Below, piece by piece: positions 9,342 through 19,181 of a stretch of DNA of 64,000 bases; position 1 is the first letter of the stretch; every line of letters begins with the position of its first letter. Position numbers and translations under genes: made by a program. The DNA comes from JAJZRV01 sp027442615 (GTDB lineage: Bacteria; Pseudomonadota; Gammaproteobacteria; Burkholderiales; Ferrovaceae), in the NCBI GenBank assembly GCA_027442615.1, contig DAIBBI010000006.1, forward strand, positions 1 through 64,000, in the 5' to 3' direction. Below the pieces are notes generated by a model. That model was given only the letters and a program-made list of their open reading frames with translations. It was not told the origin of the DNA and searched no databases.

Positions 9342-11422
9342 CAGGGTTTCTTTTTATGAGGTTCCTGTTCGGGAACCTGATCCAGGGCTCGCAGCCAGAC
9401 CGTTGCCACGGCATCACTGGGAGCGCGCCAGTCCCCGCGTGGGGACAGGGATCCCCCCGATCCAACCTTGGGGGCATTGGCAATGCAGGAGCGTTTGAAC
9501 TGACTATCCTGAAAAAACCGTTTCACAAAAACATTCAACCAGCGCCGGATTTCGTCAATTCCATACTGTGCCCGCTTTTCTTCTGGAATATGCGGCCATT
9601 CGCCGCGCGTCTTGTCATTCCAGGCGCACCAGGCCATGAAAGCCACACGAGCCGGGTCGAAGCCAAAACGCAGAATGTGGTACAGGCTGAAGTCCTGGAG
9701 GGCATAGGGCCCCACGGTGTCTTCGGTCCGTTGAACACTTTCCGGCTGCTCGGCGGGGATCAATTCCGGAGAAATGTCGCTGGCCAGCACCGTGTCAAGA
9801 ATGGCGGACACCTCCAGACCCATTTTGCCGCCATCCTTGACCCAGTGAATGAGGTACTGGATCAGCGTTTTTGGAACGCTTGCATTGACGTGATAATGCG
9901 CCATATGATCGCCCACGCCGTAGGTAGACCATCCCAACGCCAGTTCGCTGAGATCGCTCGTCCCCACCACCAGTCCGGCATTCTGGTTGGCCAAGCGAAA
10001 CAAATGACTGGTGCGCTCTCCGGCCTGTACGTTCTCGAATGTGACGTCATAAACCGGATGGCCGTCATGGAACGGGTGAGCGATATCCTTGAGCATTTGC
10101 AGGCAACTGGGCCGAATGTCGATCTCGGTAGCGCTCACATCCAGGGCCTGCATCAGTTGATGGGCAAGCCCCAGGGATTTCTGTGACGTGGCAAACCCCG
10201 GCATTGTGAAGGCAAGAAGGTTTCTGCGCGGCAACTTCATACCGTCCAGCACCGCAATGGCCACCAGCAGCGCATGGGTTGAATCAAGCCCACCCGAGAT
10301 TCCGATGACGAGCCTTTGAAGTCCGGTGGCGCGAAGTCGTGTGGTCAGGCCCTGCACCTGAATATTGAACACATCGCGGCATCGTTCGTCCCGCAACAGC
10401 GGGTTATTGGGCACGTAAGGGTAGCGCAGGGGCGGATCACGCAATGGTAAATGATGGCTCTGGGGAAACGGTAGCTCAAATGGGATGGTCACCATCTCCG
10501 CAACGGCATCTTCATGGCGTCGAATCGTTTCAGTAAAGGTGTTCTGACGCATGCGCTCCTGGTGCAGGCGCACCAGATCCACGTCAGCAAGGATGAGTTG
10601 GTCCTTGTCCTCGAAACGGACACTTTCCGCCTTGATTTCGCCGTAATCGGCAATCAGACCATGGCCATCCCAGGCAAGGTCGGTCGAGGACTCTCCCCGG
10701 CCCGAAGCGCTGTAGAGATAGGCCGCAAGGCAACGGGCCGACTGGTTGGAAACCAGTTGACGACGGTAGGACTCCTTGCCAATGGTGGCATTGGACGCAG
10801 AAGGGTTCACGATGAGAGTGGCACCTGCCAGAGAAGCCACGCTGGAGGGGGGAATGGGAACCCACAGATCTTCGCAGATTTCTGCGGCGATGGTCAGCAG
10901 GGGTTGATTGCTGGCCTGGAACAACAGGCGGGTGCCGAATGGAATGTCTGAAAAGCCCGGGAGGTTCAGGGTTTCTGCCCGTATGCTGTCGCCTGAAACA
11001 AAATGGCGGGCTTCGTAGAATTCACGATAGTTGGGAAGGTAGGTTTTGGGCACGATGCCTAAAACCTGGCCGCCACAGACCAGCGCAGCGCAATTGAACA
11101 ACTGGCCCCGGTGCCGGATGGGAAGGCCGACCACTGCCACAATGGGCAACTTGCTGCCTTCTTTGATGACCTGAACCAGCGCCTGCAGGGCTGCTTCCTG
11201 GAGGGCCTCCTGGTGGAACAGGTCTTCGCAGGAATATGCAGTGAGACCCAGCTCCGGAAAGACCACGAGGCAGGCCTGTTGATCCGCCGCCTGGCGCATG
11301 AGCTCAAGCGTGCGCGCTGCATTCCACGCAGGGTCGGCGACGCGAACTTCAGGAATGGCCACAGCGACTCGGACGAACCCGTGGCTGTAGAGATTGAAAA
11401 ATGCAGGCTCGGATTGTGTCAT
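9341..11422 (-). CDS. nadE: glutamine-dependent NAD+ synthetase
   Basis: Two-domain enzyme of 693 residues that amidates nicotinic acid adenine dinucleotide to NAD+. The N-terminal nitrilase-type glutaminase (about 20-290) contains PELGLTAYS and the catalytic Cys in AEICEDLW; the C-terminal synthetase has the PP-loop SGGLDST and the SDLSELALGW segment. I chose the ATG at 11422 because family members start just before FFNLYSHGFVRVAV. A GTG at 11449, overlapping the stop of the upstream outer-membrane factor gene, is the alternative and has a GGGGTGA ribosome site. The gene is embedded between an efflux operon and nudC. Confidence 0.92.
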   Translation of the reverse strand: MTQSEPAFFNLYSHGFVRVAVAIPEVRVADPAWNAARTLELMRQAADQQACLVVFPELGLTAYSCEDLFHQEALQEAALQALVQVIKEGSKLPIVAVVGLPIRHRGQLFNCAALVCGGQVLGIVPKTYLPNYREFYEARHFVSGDSIRAETLNLPGFSDIPFGTRLLFQASNQPLLTIAAEICEDLWVPIPPSSVASLAGATLIVNPSASNATIGKESYRRQLVSNQSARCLAAYLYSASGRGESSTDLAWDGHGLIADYGEIKAESVRFEDKDQLILADVDLVRLHQERMRQNTFTETIRRHEDAVAEMVTIPFELPFPQSHHLPLRDPPLRYPYVPNNPLLRDERCRDVFNIQVQGLTTRLRATGLQRLVIGISGGLDSTHALLVAIAVLDGMKLPRRNLLAFTMPGFATSQKSLGLAHQLMQALDVSATEIDIRPSCLQMLKDIAHPFHDGHPVYDVTFENVQAGERTSHLFRLANQNAGLVVGTSDLSELALGWSTYGVGDHMAHYHVNASVPKTLIQYLIHWVKDGGKMGLEVSAILDTVLASDISPELIPAEQPESVQRTEDTVGPYALQDFSLYHILRFGFDPARVAFMAWCAWNDKTRGEWPHIPEEKRAQYGIDEIRRWLNVFVKRFFQDSQFKRSCIANAPKVGSGGSLSPRGDWRAPSDAVATVWLRALDQVPEQEPHKKKP

Positions 11423-11445
11423 GAGCCCATTATCCCGTTTTATGA

Positions 11446-12861
11446 TCACTGTGTGTCACCCCATCCACCGCCCAAGGCAACGATTAATTGTACGCTCGCC
11501 GCGTATTGGCGACTGCGCAGGTTTAATTCGGTCAACTCGTTTGTCAGTAGGGTGGTCTGCGCCGTGATGACATTGAGATAATTCACGATTCCCTCCCGGT
11601 ACTGGCTGGTTGTCAGAACCAGCGTGCTACGAGCGGCACGCACCGCCTCGTCCTGCACCTTGATTTCATGACTGAGTACGGCCGCTGCCACCAGATTGTC
11701 CTCAACGTTCTGGAAGGCTTCCAGCACCACTTCCCGGTAATTGGCCACGGACTGGTCGTATACGGCCACGGCCTGATCAACCCCGGCTGCGAGCAGGCCG
11801 GCATTGAATATGGGTAGCAAAAACTGGGGGGTCAAGCTCCACATGGAATTGGGTTGGTTTACCAGATTATTGTAAGCGCTGTTTTGAAAGCCCATGGAGC
11901 CGTTGATGCTCAAGGCCGGAAAAAAGGCTGCCTTGGCTACCCCGATCTGGGCGCTCGCCGCTGCGGCACTGCGTTCTGCCGATGCCACATCAGGCCGCCG
12001 TTCCAGCAACACGGAAGGAACGGTCAGTGGAATCCGTGGAACGTCCGTACCGAGGGGGGATTCCGGAATATGAAATTCTGAGGTCGGAGTCCCCGTCAGA
12101 ACTGCAATCGCATGCTCCAGTTGTGCCCGCTGTATGCCTATGTCCAGCAACAAGGCCTCGGTGCTGCGCAACTGGCCTTCGGCTTGCAGCACGTCCGTTT
12201 GTGCTGCCACACCTTGGTCAAAGCGACTCCGGGTCAGGTCAAGGAATTTCTGGTAGGCGTCAACTGTATCGGTCAATATTTTCTTTTGTGCATCGTCTGC
12301 GCGCAGCTGAAAATAATCCACCGCAAGCTGGCTTTGAAGGGAGAGCCTCGAGGCGGCCAGTTGGCCAGCACTGGCCTGCATGGACGCCGTATTGGATTCG
12401 ATGGAACGGCGAACCGAACCCCACAAGTCGGGCTCCCAACTGGCCTGGGCGGCAAGCAGATAGTTGTCGTAAATCTTTCCCTGGGCAAGACCGATGGCAC
12501 CCGCAGAGGCCCGGTTGCGGGTACTACCAGCGGCGGCATTGAGGGTTGGAAAAAGGCCGGCTTGGGCAATCTGTACCAAAGCGCGCGCCTGGCGCAGGGC
12601 AGCTTCCCGCTGCGCCAGCGTCTGGTTGGACTGGGCCACCTTCTGCTCATAAGCTGCAAGTACAGGGTCGTTGAACATCTTCCACCAATCGGCTGGAATC
12701 TCCGCATCGTGAGGTTCGGCAACCTTCCAGCCTGACGGCACGGCGAAAGATTGCGGCGTGGGCACCGAAGGGCGTTCATAGTCCGGGCCAACGGCGCAGC
12801 CAGACAGCACAACAACGAAGGTCGCTGCTGCCATGTGGAAAATTTGGTTAACGAGCTTCAT
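11446..12861 (-). CDS. RND outer membrane factor, NodT/OprM lipoprotein family
   Basis: A 471-residue TolC-fold channel. The signal peptide ends in lipobox VLSGC (Cys about 22), and the mature part starts AVGPDYERP, the hallmark N-terminus of NodT-family outer-membrane factors. Two long coiled-coil halves follow. It would form the exit duct for the MdtABC-type pump encoded directly upstream; its start lies within the last 14 bases of the second permease gene. Downstream nadE starts at or just beyond its stop. Confidence 0.9.
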   Translation of the reverse strand: MKLVNQIFHMAAATFVVVLSGCAVGPDYERPSVPTPQSFAVPSGWKVAEPHDAEIPADWWKMFNDPVLAAYEQKVAQSNQTLAQREAALRQARALVQIAQAGLFPTLNAAAGSTRNRASAGAIGLAQGKIYDNYLLAAQASWEPDLWGSVRRSIESNTASMQASAGQLAASRLSLQSQLAVDYFQLRADDAQKKILTDTVDAYQKFLDLTRSRFDQGVAAQTDVLQAEGQLRSTEALLLDIGIQRAQLEHAIAVLTGTPTSEFHIPESPLGTDVPRIPLTVPSVLLERRPDVASAERSAAAASAQIGVAKAAFFPALSINGSMGFQNSAYNNLVNQPNSMWSLTPQFLLPIFNAGLLAAGVDQAVAVYDQSVANYREVVLEAFQNVEDNLVAAAVLSHEIKVQDEAVRAARSTLVLTTSQYREGIVNYLNVITAQTTLLTNELTELNLRSRQYAASVQLIVALGGGWGDTQ

Positions 12862-15800
12862 GGCCGGGTCGCAGGAACAAGGAGCGGAAACGTGACAGCA
12901 TGGCGGTACGGATGCGATCCAGATAAATATAAACCACTGGCGTGGTGTAAAGGGTCAGAATTTGGCTAACGGCAAGCCCCCCAACTATCGAAATACCCAA
13001 CGGTCGACGCAACTCCGAACCAACACCCCAGCCCACGGCCAACGGGAGCGCCCCCAGCATTGCGGCGAGTGTCGTCATCATGATCGGCCTGAATCTCAGC
13101 TTGCAAGCCTGAAGGATGGCCTCTTCAGGCGGGATACCGTTCTGTCGTTCTGCCTGCAAGGCAAAGTCGATCATCATGATGGCGTTTTTCTTGACAATCC
13201 CGATCAACAAAATCACGCCAATCAATGCCATCAGGCTGAATTCTACACCGGTGCCCATCAGGGCCAACAATGCACCTACTCCAGCAGAGGGCAAGGTTGA
13301 CAGAATTGTGAGGGGGTGTACCAGGCTTTCATAGAGTATTCCCAGAACGATGTAGACCGCCAATAGCGCTGCCATGATCAGCAGGGGCTGGCTGGAGAGC
13401 GACGAACGGAATACTTTTGCAGTACCCTGAAACGCACCCTGAATCGATGCGGGCACGCCCAATTGCAGAAACGCCCGGTCGATGGCCTGGGTGGCCTGAC
13501 CAAGCGAAACGCCCTGCGGCAGATTGAAGGTGATGGTGGTTGCGGGAAACTGGCCTTGGTGGTTGACCGACAAGGCCGCGTTGCCGGAAGCGAAATGTGC
13601 CACGGCAGAGAGTGGAACGATGGCTCCGTTAGAGCCCGTGACGTAAGTCTGGTCCAGCATGGCGGACGATTGCCAAAAGGAGGGCGCTGCTTCCATCACT
13701 ACGCGATACTGGTTCAACGGGTTGTAGATGTTCGAAATGATGCGTTGGCCATAGAGATCGTTCAGGGCAAGGTCGATGGCGCTTGCAGAAACTCCAAGCC
13801 TTCCCGCCGTATCGCGATCATAGGTGAGATAAGCATTGAGCCCCTTGTCCTGCTGGTCGGTATTGACGTCTGCAAGCTCCGGCAGCTTGGATAATGCTGC
13901 CAGGATTTTGGGTGCCCACAGACGCAGTTGTTCCAGGTCGTTGCCTTGCAAGGTGTACTGGTACTGGGCGTTACCCATGCGGCCGCCAAAGCGCAGATCC
14001 TGCACCACCTGAAAATACAGGCTCGCGCCCGCCACCTGGGCAAGCTTCTTGCGCAGACGCGCTATCACGGCATCGGATGGCACGGTACGTTCACCAGGTG
14101 GCTTCAAGGTCATGAACACGAACGCGGTGTTGCGTGCAGAACCGCCCGTGAATCCGATCACGTTTTCAGCATCGGGATCGGTCTTGCACAGGGCGATGAA
14201 CTCAGCAAGCTTGCTGCGCATGGCCTGAAATGAAATGCTCTGGTCTGCCTGCACCTGACCAATCAGGCGCCCGGTATCCTGTTGGGGAAAGAACCCTTTG
14301 GGAACGATGATGTAAAGGTACACATTGAGGATGATGGTGGCGAACAGCATCAGCATAATCCACCGTTTGTGGGACACTGCCCAAGCCAGGGACCTTTCAT
14401 AATGAAGGTGCAAACCATCCAGTCGGTCGCGCATTTCGTTCAAGGGGGCCCTCATCCAGCGCTGAAACCTGTGTTGCGTGGACGGGAGCACAGATTCTGT
14501 CGGCCCTGAACTTTTTTTGAGAAGGCGGGCACACATCATGGGGGTGGTGGTGAGCGATATCAACAGCGAGACCATCACAGCCACCGACAGCACCACGGCA
14601 AACTCCTGGAACATGCGGCCCACCAGTCCACCCATCAGGAGCAGGGGCAAGAACACCGCAATCAGTGACAGACTGATGGATATCACCGTAAAACTGACCT
14701 CTTTCGCACCCTGCAGGGCGGCTTGCAGTGGGGGGACGCCAGCCTCTATGTGGCGCGAAATGTTTTCCAGCATCACGATGGCATCGTCCACCACAAACCC
14801 GGTGGCCACGGTCAAAGCCATCAAGGACAAGTTGTCCAGGCTGTAGCCGCACAGGTACATCACGCCAAAGGTGCCGATTAACGACACCGGAACGGCCACG
14901 CTGGGAATTAACGCCGCATGGGGTTCACGAAGGAACAGAAATACCACCAGGATGACCAGGGCAGTGGCAATGAGCAATGTGCGCTCCACGTCATGCAGCG
15001 AAGCACGGATGGTGGGAGTGCGATCCATCACTACAGACAGGTCAATGGCGCTGGGAATTGAGGCGCGCAAGTGGGGCACCAGTGCGCGGATGCGGTCCAC
15101 GGTTTCGATGATATTTGCATTGGGTTGGCGGTTCACGATCAGCAGGATGGCACGACGCCCATTTGCGATTCCCAGATTGCGCAGATCCTGTACCGAGTCG
15201 TTGATTTCGGCCACGTCCGTCAGACGAATCGGTGCACCGTTACGCCAGGCGATGATGAGCGGCCGGTACTCACTGGCTTTCATGGCCTGATCATTGTCCT
15301 CGATCTGCCAGCGATGAGTGTCGTCTTCAATGAAGCCCTTGGGGCGGTTGGTGTTGGTGCTGGCAATGGCAATGCGGGTCTGTTCCAGGCCCACCCCGTA
15401 GCGGTCAAGTGCCAATGGGCTTAGTTCAACCCTTACTGCCGGCAATGAACTGCCTCCTACCGTGACCTGACCCACTCCATCTACCTGGGACAGCCTTTGC
15501 GCCAGAATGGTGGAAGCAGCGTCATAAATTTCCCCAGCGCTGAGGGTGGAGGAAGTAAGCGCCATGATGAGAATCGGTGCGTCGGCCGGGTTGACTTTGC
15601 GGTAGATTGGATTGAGGGGCAAATTTGCTGGAAGCAGTGCGCTGGCTGCATTGATGGCGGCCATCACATCCCGTGCGGCACCATTGATGTTGCGATCCAG
15701 ATTGAATACCAGGCTTAACACCGTCTGCCCGGTGGAACTGTTGGATGTGATTTCTTCAACGCCAGCGATGCGGCCCAGAGTCCGCTCCAGGGGAGTGGCC

Positions 15801-15988
15801 ACCGTGGCTGCCATGGTTTCTGGGCTGGCCCCTGGCAGGCTTACCTGCACGTTTACCGCCGGAAAATCCACCTGGGGCAGCGGTGCCACGGGCAGAAGAT
15901 TGAAGGCAACCAGCCCAGAAAGCGTGACGGCGGCCGTCAGCAACGTGGTTGCGATGGGACGACGGATGAACACCCCGGTCATGTTCAT
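12848..15988 (-). CDS. mdtC: RND efflux permease, MdtC-like subunit
   Basis: A 1046-residue inner-membrane proton/drug antiporter of the HAE1 group. The protein starts with the family signature FIRRPIATTLL, and TM4 contains the acidic pair in GFVVDDAIVM used for proton transfer. The frame is open further upstream (to 16204), but that extra part overlaps the first permease gene and has no transporter homology. The ATG at 15988 overlaps the stop of that gene by four bases (ATGA) and gives the conserved N-terminus. In MdtABC pumps two different permeases assemble as a B2C heterotrimer, which the tandem pair here fits. Confidence 0.9.
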   Translation of the reverse strand: MNMTGVFIRRPIATTLLTAAVTLSGLVAFNLLPVAPLPQVDFPAVNVQVSLPGASPETMAATVATPLERTLGRIAGVEEITSNSSTGQTVLSLVFNLDRNINGAARDVMAAINAASALLPANLPLNPIYRKVNPADAPILIMALTSSTLSAGEIYDAASTILAQRLSQVDGVGQVTVGGSSLPAVRVELSPLALDRYGVGLEQTRIAIASTNTNRPKGFIEDDTHRWQIEDNDQAMKASEYRPLIIAWRNGAPIRLTDVAEINDSVQDLRNLGIANGRRAILLIVNRQPNANIIETVDRIRALVPHLRASIPSAIDLSVVMDRTPTIRASLHDVERTLLIATALVILVVFLFLREPHAALIPSVAVPVSLIGTFGVMYLCGYSLDNLSLMALTVATGFVVDDAIVMLENISRHIEAGVPPLQAALQGAKEVSFTVISISLSLIAVFLPLLLMGGLVGRMFQEFAVVLSVAVMVSLLISLTTTPMMCARLLKKSSGPTESVLPSTQHRFQRWMRAPLNEMRDRLDGLHLHYERSLAWAVSHKRWIMLMLFATIILNVYLYIIVPKGFFPQQDTGRLIGQVQADQSISFQAMRSKLAEFIALCKTDPDAENVIGFTGGSARNTAFVFMTLKPPGERTVPSDAVIARLRKKLAQVAGASLYFQVVQDLRFGGRMGNAQYQYTLQGNDLEQLRLWAPKILAALSKLPELADVNTDQQDKGLNAYLTYDRDTAGRLGVSASAIDLALNDLYGQRIISNIYNPLNQYRVVMEAAPSFWQSSAMLDQTYVTGSNGAIVPLSAVAHFASGNAALSVNHQGQFPATTITFNLPQGVSLGQATQAIDRAFLQLGVPASIQGAFQGTAKVFRSSLSSQPLLIMAALLAVYIVLGILYESLVHPLTILSTLPSAGVGALLALMGTGVEFSLMALIGVILLIGIVKKNAIMMIDFALQAERQNGIPPEEAILQACKLRFRPIMMTTLAAMLGALPLAVGWGVGSELRRPLGISIVGGLAVSQILTLYTTPVVYIYLDRIRTAMLSRFRSLFLRPGHEAR

Positions 15989-18900
15989 GGTGATTTGGCG
16001 CGAGTGGCCAGGCGGTCCATAGCCAGGTAAATGACCGGGGTGGTGAACAGGGTCAGCAACTGGCTTGCCAGCAAGCCACCCACCATGGTCACCCCCAATG
16101 GCTGCCGTAATTCGGCCCCTATGCCGCTGCCCAGCATCAGGGGCAATGCGGCGAAAAGTGCTGAAAAGGTAGTCATCAAAATTGGACGAAAGCGCAGCAA
16201 GCAAGCCTGCCTGATCGCGTCAAGCGCACTTAATCCCTGGTTTCTTTGGGCATCCAGTGCAAAGTCGATCATCATGATCGCATTTTTCTTGACGATGCCA
16301 ATCAGCAAAATGATCCCGATGATGCCCAGTACGCCCAGGTCGTTGCCGGTGAGGAAGAGTGCCAGCAGCGCGCCCACGCCGGCAGAGGGCAGGGTGGAAA
16401 GGATCGTAATGGGGTGGATGTAACTTTCATAGAGTACGCCCAGCACGATATACATGGTCACCACGGCGGCCAGGATCAACAGCAACGTGGATGAAAGGGA
16501 TTTTTGGTAGGCCCGGGCGGCCCCCTGATACCGTGTCTCGATGCTCTCAGGCAGGTGAATCTCCTGTTGGGCGGCATTGATGGCATCCACCGCTTGGCCA
16601 AGCGACACCCCACGGCTGAGATTGAATGAAATGGTGGAGGAGGGAAACTGTCCCAAATGGTGGATCGCGAGGGGACCAACGCGTTCCGAGACATGCACCA
16701 GCTCGCTCAATGGAATCTGTACGTTGCCACCGCCGGAGGCGGTTATTGGACCGGAGGTGGTGGTAGCACCGGGTGAGTTGGTGGCGTTGGGCACAATGGC
16801 AGGCCCCAACCCACCCACACTCACGGAACCCGGAAGGGCCCCTGTGACGTAGATACTGTCGAGTTGCTTCGGGTTTTTTCGGAACTCAGGCAGCACCTCA
16901 AGTACCACACGGTACTGATTGGATTGCGTGAAAATGGTGGATATGATGCGCTGTCCGAAAGCGTCGTAAAGCGCGTTGTCGATGGCCGCCACGGTCACGC
17001 CAAGGCGACCGGCATTGTTGCGATCAATGTCCAGGTACACCCGCTGCCCGTCATTGAGCAGATCGCTCGCCACATCCTTGAGTTGCGGCAGCGCCTGCAG
17101 ACGGCTCACCAACTTCGTCGTCCACTCCTGTATCTCTTCTGGCTTGGGGCTCTCTAGCGTCATCTGAAACTGGGTACGAGACAGGGTGTCCTCGATGGTG
17201 AGGTCCTGCACGGGTTGCAGATAAACGTGCATACCTTCCACCTTGGCCAGCCTCTGACGCAATCGCGCCATCACCTCGGTGACGCCGCCATCCGGTCCGC
17301 GCGCTTCCAGAGGTTTGAGGCTGATAAGGAGGCGCCCGCTGTTGATGGTGGTGTTGATGCCATCCACCCCAATGAAGGAAGACAGGCCTTCCACGGCCGG
17401 GTCCTGCAACAGGGTTTCGGCCACAGCCTGCTGACGCGCTGCCATTCCCTGAAACGAAATGGACTGGGGCGCATCAGTGATGGCCTGGAGGATGCCTGTG
17501 TCCTGCACCGGAAAAAATCCTTTGGGGATGTACAGGTACAGCAGGGCCGTCAAGGCAAACGTGGCAACAGCCACCCACAAGGTGGCTTTCTGGTGCCGCA
17601 GCACCCAGTCCAGTGCGCTGCCGTATGCAGCGATGAGCCGATCGAAGGCTGCTTTGGTGCGGGCACCAATAACGGTGACAGCTGCTTTCTCCCGCGTTTT
17701 GCCCAGGATGCGGGCACACATCATGGGTGTAAGGGTCAAGGACACCACAGCAGAAATCATGATGGCCACAGCCAGGGTGATGGCAAATTCCCGGAACAAG
17801 CGGCCGATCACGTCCGACATGAATAAAAGTGGTATCAGCACTGCAATCAGGGAAATGGTCAAGGAAATGATGGTGAACCCAATCTGGCGCGCTCCTTTGA
17901 GCGCTGCCTGCATGGGTGACTCGCCCTGTTCCAGATAGCGTGCTATGTTTTCAATCATGACGATGGCATCGTCCACCACAAATCCGGTGGCGATGGTGAG
18001 GGCCATCAGCGTCAGGTTGTTGATGCTGAAGTTCTCGAGATACATGAATGCCAGCGTGCCCACCAGCGACAGCGGCACTGCAACGCTCGGAATGATGGTG
18101 GCGGGCAAATTGCGCAGAAAAAGAAAAATGACCATCACCACCAGCGCGATGGCGAGCAGCATTTCGAACTGAATTTCGTGCACTGAAGCGCGAATGGTGG
18201 TGGTGCGATCCGTGAGCAGAGACACTTCCACTGACTGGGGCAGGGATTGCTGCAGCTGCGGCAGCAGTGCCTTGACCCGGTCTGACACCTCGATGACGTT
18301 GGCACCGGGCTGACGCTGCACATTCACGATAATGGCAGGGGTACGGTTATGCCAGGCAGCCAGATGCGTGTCTTCTGCACTTTCCGTGACGGTGGCAACA
18401 TCTCCCAGTCGTACGGGCGCGCCGTTGAGATAGGCGATGATGATCTGGCGGTAGTCTCCGGCTTGACGCAGCTGGTCACTTGCGTCCACCACAGCAGAGC
18501 GCTCGGGTCCGTCGAAGCTGCCCTTGGGCAAGTTGACATTGTTGTTCACGATTGCTGTACGCACGTCTTCAAAACCCAACTGACGAAAGGCGAGTGCACC
18601 AGGATCAAGCTGTACCCGGATTGCCGGGCGCAAGCCTCCGCCCATGCTGACCATGCCGACGCCAGGTAATTGTGAAATTTTTTGCACTAGACGCGTGTCC
18701 ACCCAGTCCTGAAGACGAGGCAGGGTCATGGCAGGAGAGGTAACCGCCAGCGTCAGGATGGGCGCATCGGCCGGGTTGACCTTGTTATAGAGGGGAGGCA
18801 TGGGTAGGTCGGTAGGCAGAAAGGTGCCGGCCGCATTGATTGCTTCCTGCACTTGCTGTTCGGCCACATCAAGCGACATGCTGAGGGCGAACTGGAGGGT

Positions 18901-19173
18901 GATCACCGAAGCACCACCGGAACTGGTTGAACTCATCTGGCTTAAGCCAGGCATCTGGCCGAACTGGCGCTCAAGCGGCGCCGTGATGGCAGATGCAGTC
19001 ACTTCCGGGCCTGCGCCGGGATAGAGCGTGGTCACCTCGATGGTGGGATAGTCCACCTCGGGCAAGGCAGAAAGCGGTAAATATCGCCAGGCGATGAATC
19101 CGGCCAGCAGCAGTGCGACCATGATGAGCGAAGTCGCCACCGGCCGTTCAATGAAAATTTTTGATATGTTCAA
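15985..19173 (-). CDS. mdtB: RND efflux permease, MdtB-like subunit
   Basis: A 1062-residue HAE1 permease, first of a tandem pair. It begins NISKIFIERPVATSLIMVAL and has the TM4 acidic pair in GFVVDDAIVMIEN. Compared with its neighbour it carries an extra stretch of about 35-40 residues in the second periplasmic loop, rich in Gly, Ser, Thr and Pro, between YVTGALPG and IPLSELV (DNA about 16720-16840). The gene follows the adaptor gene by eight bases and is coupled by ATGA to the second permease. Substrates of MdtABC relatives include bile salts and novobiocin; substrates here are unknown. Confidence 0.9.
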   Translation of the reverse strand: MNISKIFIERPVATSLIMVALLLAGFIAWRYLPLSALPEVDYPTIEVTTLYPGAGPEVTASAITAPLERQFGQMPGLSQMSSTSSGGASVITLQFALSMSLDVAEQQVQEAINAAGTFLPTDLPMPPLYNKVNPADAPILTLAVTSPAMTLPRLQDWVDTRLVQKISQLPGVGMVSMGGGLRPAIRVQLDPGALAFRQLGFEDVRTAIVNNNVNLPKGSFDGPERSAVVDASDQLRQAGDYRQIIIAYLNGAPVRLGDVATVTESAEDTHLAAWHNRTPAIIVNVQRQPGANVIEVSDRVKALLPQLQQSLPQSVEVSLLTDRTTTIRASVHEIQFEMLLAIALVVMVIFLFLRNLPATIIPSVAVPLSLVGTLAFMYLENFSINNLTLMALTIATGFVVDDAIVMIENIARYLEQGESPMQAALKGARQIGFTIISLTISLIAVLIPLLFMSDVIGRLFREFAITLAVAIMISAVVSLTLTPMMCARILGKTREKAAVTVIGARTKAAFDRLIAAYGSALDWVLRHQKATLWVAVATFALTALLYLYIPKGFFPVQDTGILQAITDAPQSISFQGMAARQQAVAETLLQDPAVEGLSSFIGVDGINTTINSGRLLISLKPLEARGPDGGVTEVMARLRQRLAKVEGMHVYLQPVQDLTIEDTLSRTQFQMTLESPKPEEIQEWTTKLVSRLQALPQLKDVASDLLNDGQRVYLDIDRNNAGRLGVTVAAIDNALYDAFGQRIISTIFTQSNQYRVVLEVLPEFRKNPKQLDSIYVTGALPGSVSVGGLGPAIVPNATNSPGATTTSGPITASGGGNVQIPLSELVHVSERVGPLAIHHLGQFPSSTISFNLSRGVSLGQAVDAINAAQQEIHLPESIETRYQGAARAYQKSLSSTLLLILAAVVTMYIVLGVLYESYIHPITILSTLPSAGVGALLALFLTGNDLGVLGIIGIILLIGIVKKNAIMMIDFALDAQRNQGLSALDAIRQACLLRFRPILMTTFSALFAALPLMLGSGIGAELRQPLGVTMVGGLLASQLLTLFTTPVIYLAMDRLATRAKSP

Positions 19174-19181
19174 GGTGAAGC

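Noticed and set aside
15989..16204. N-terminal extension of the second RND permease
   Set aside because: It overlaps the first permease gene by over 200 bp; the conserved N-terminus and ATGA overlap support a start at 15988.
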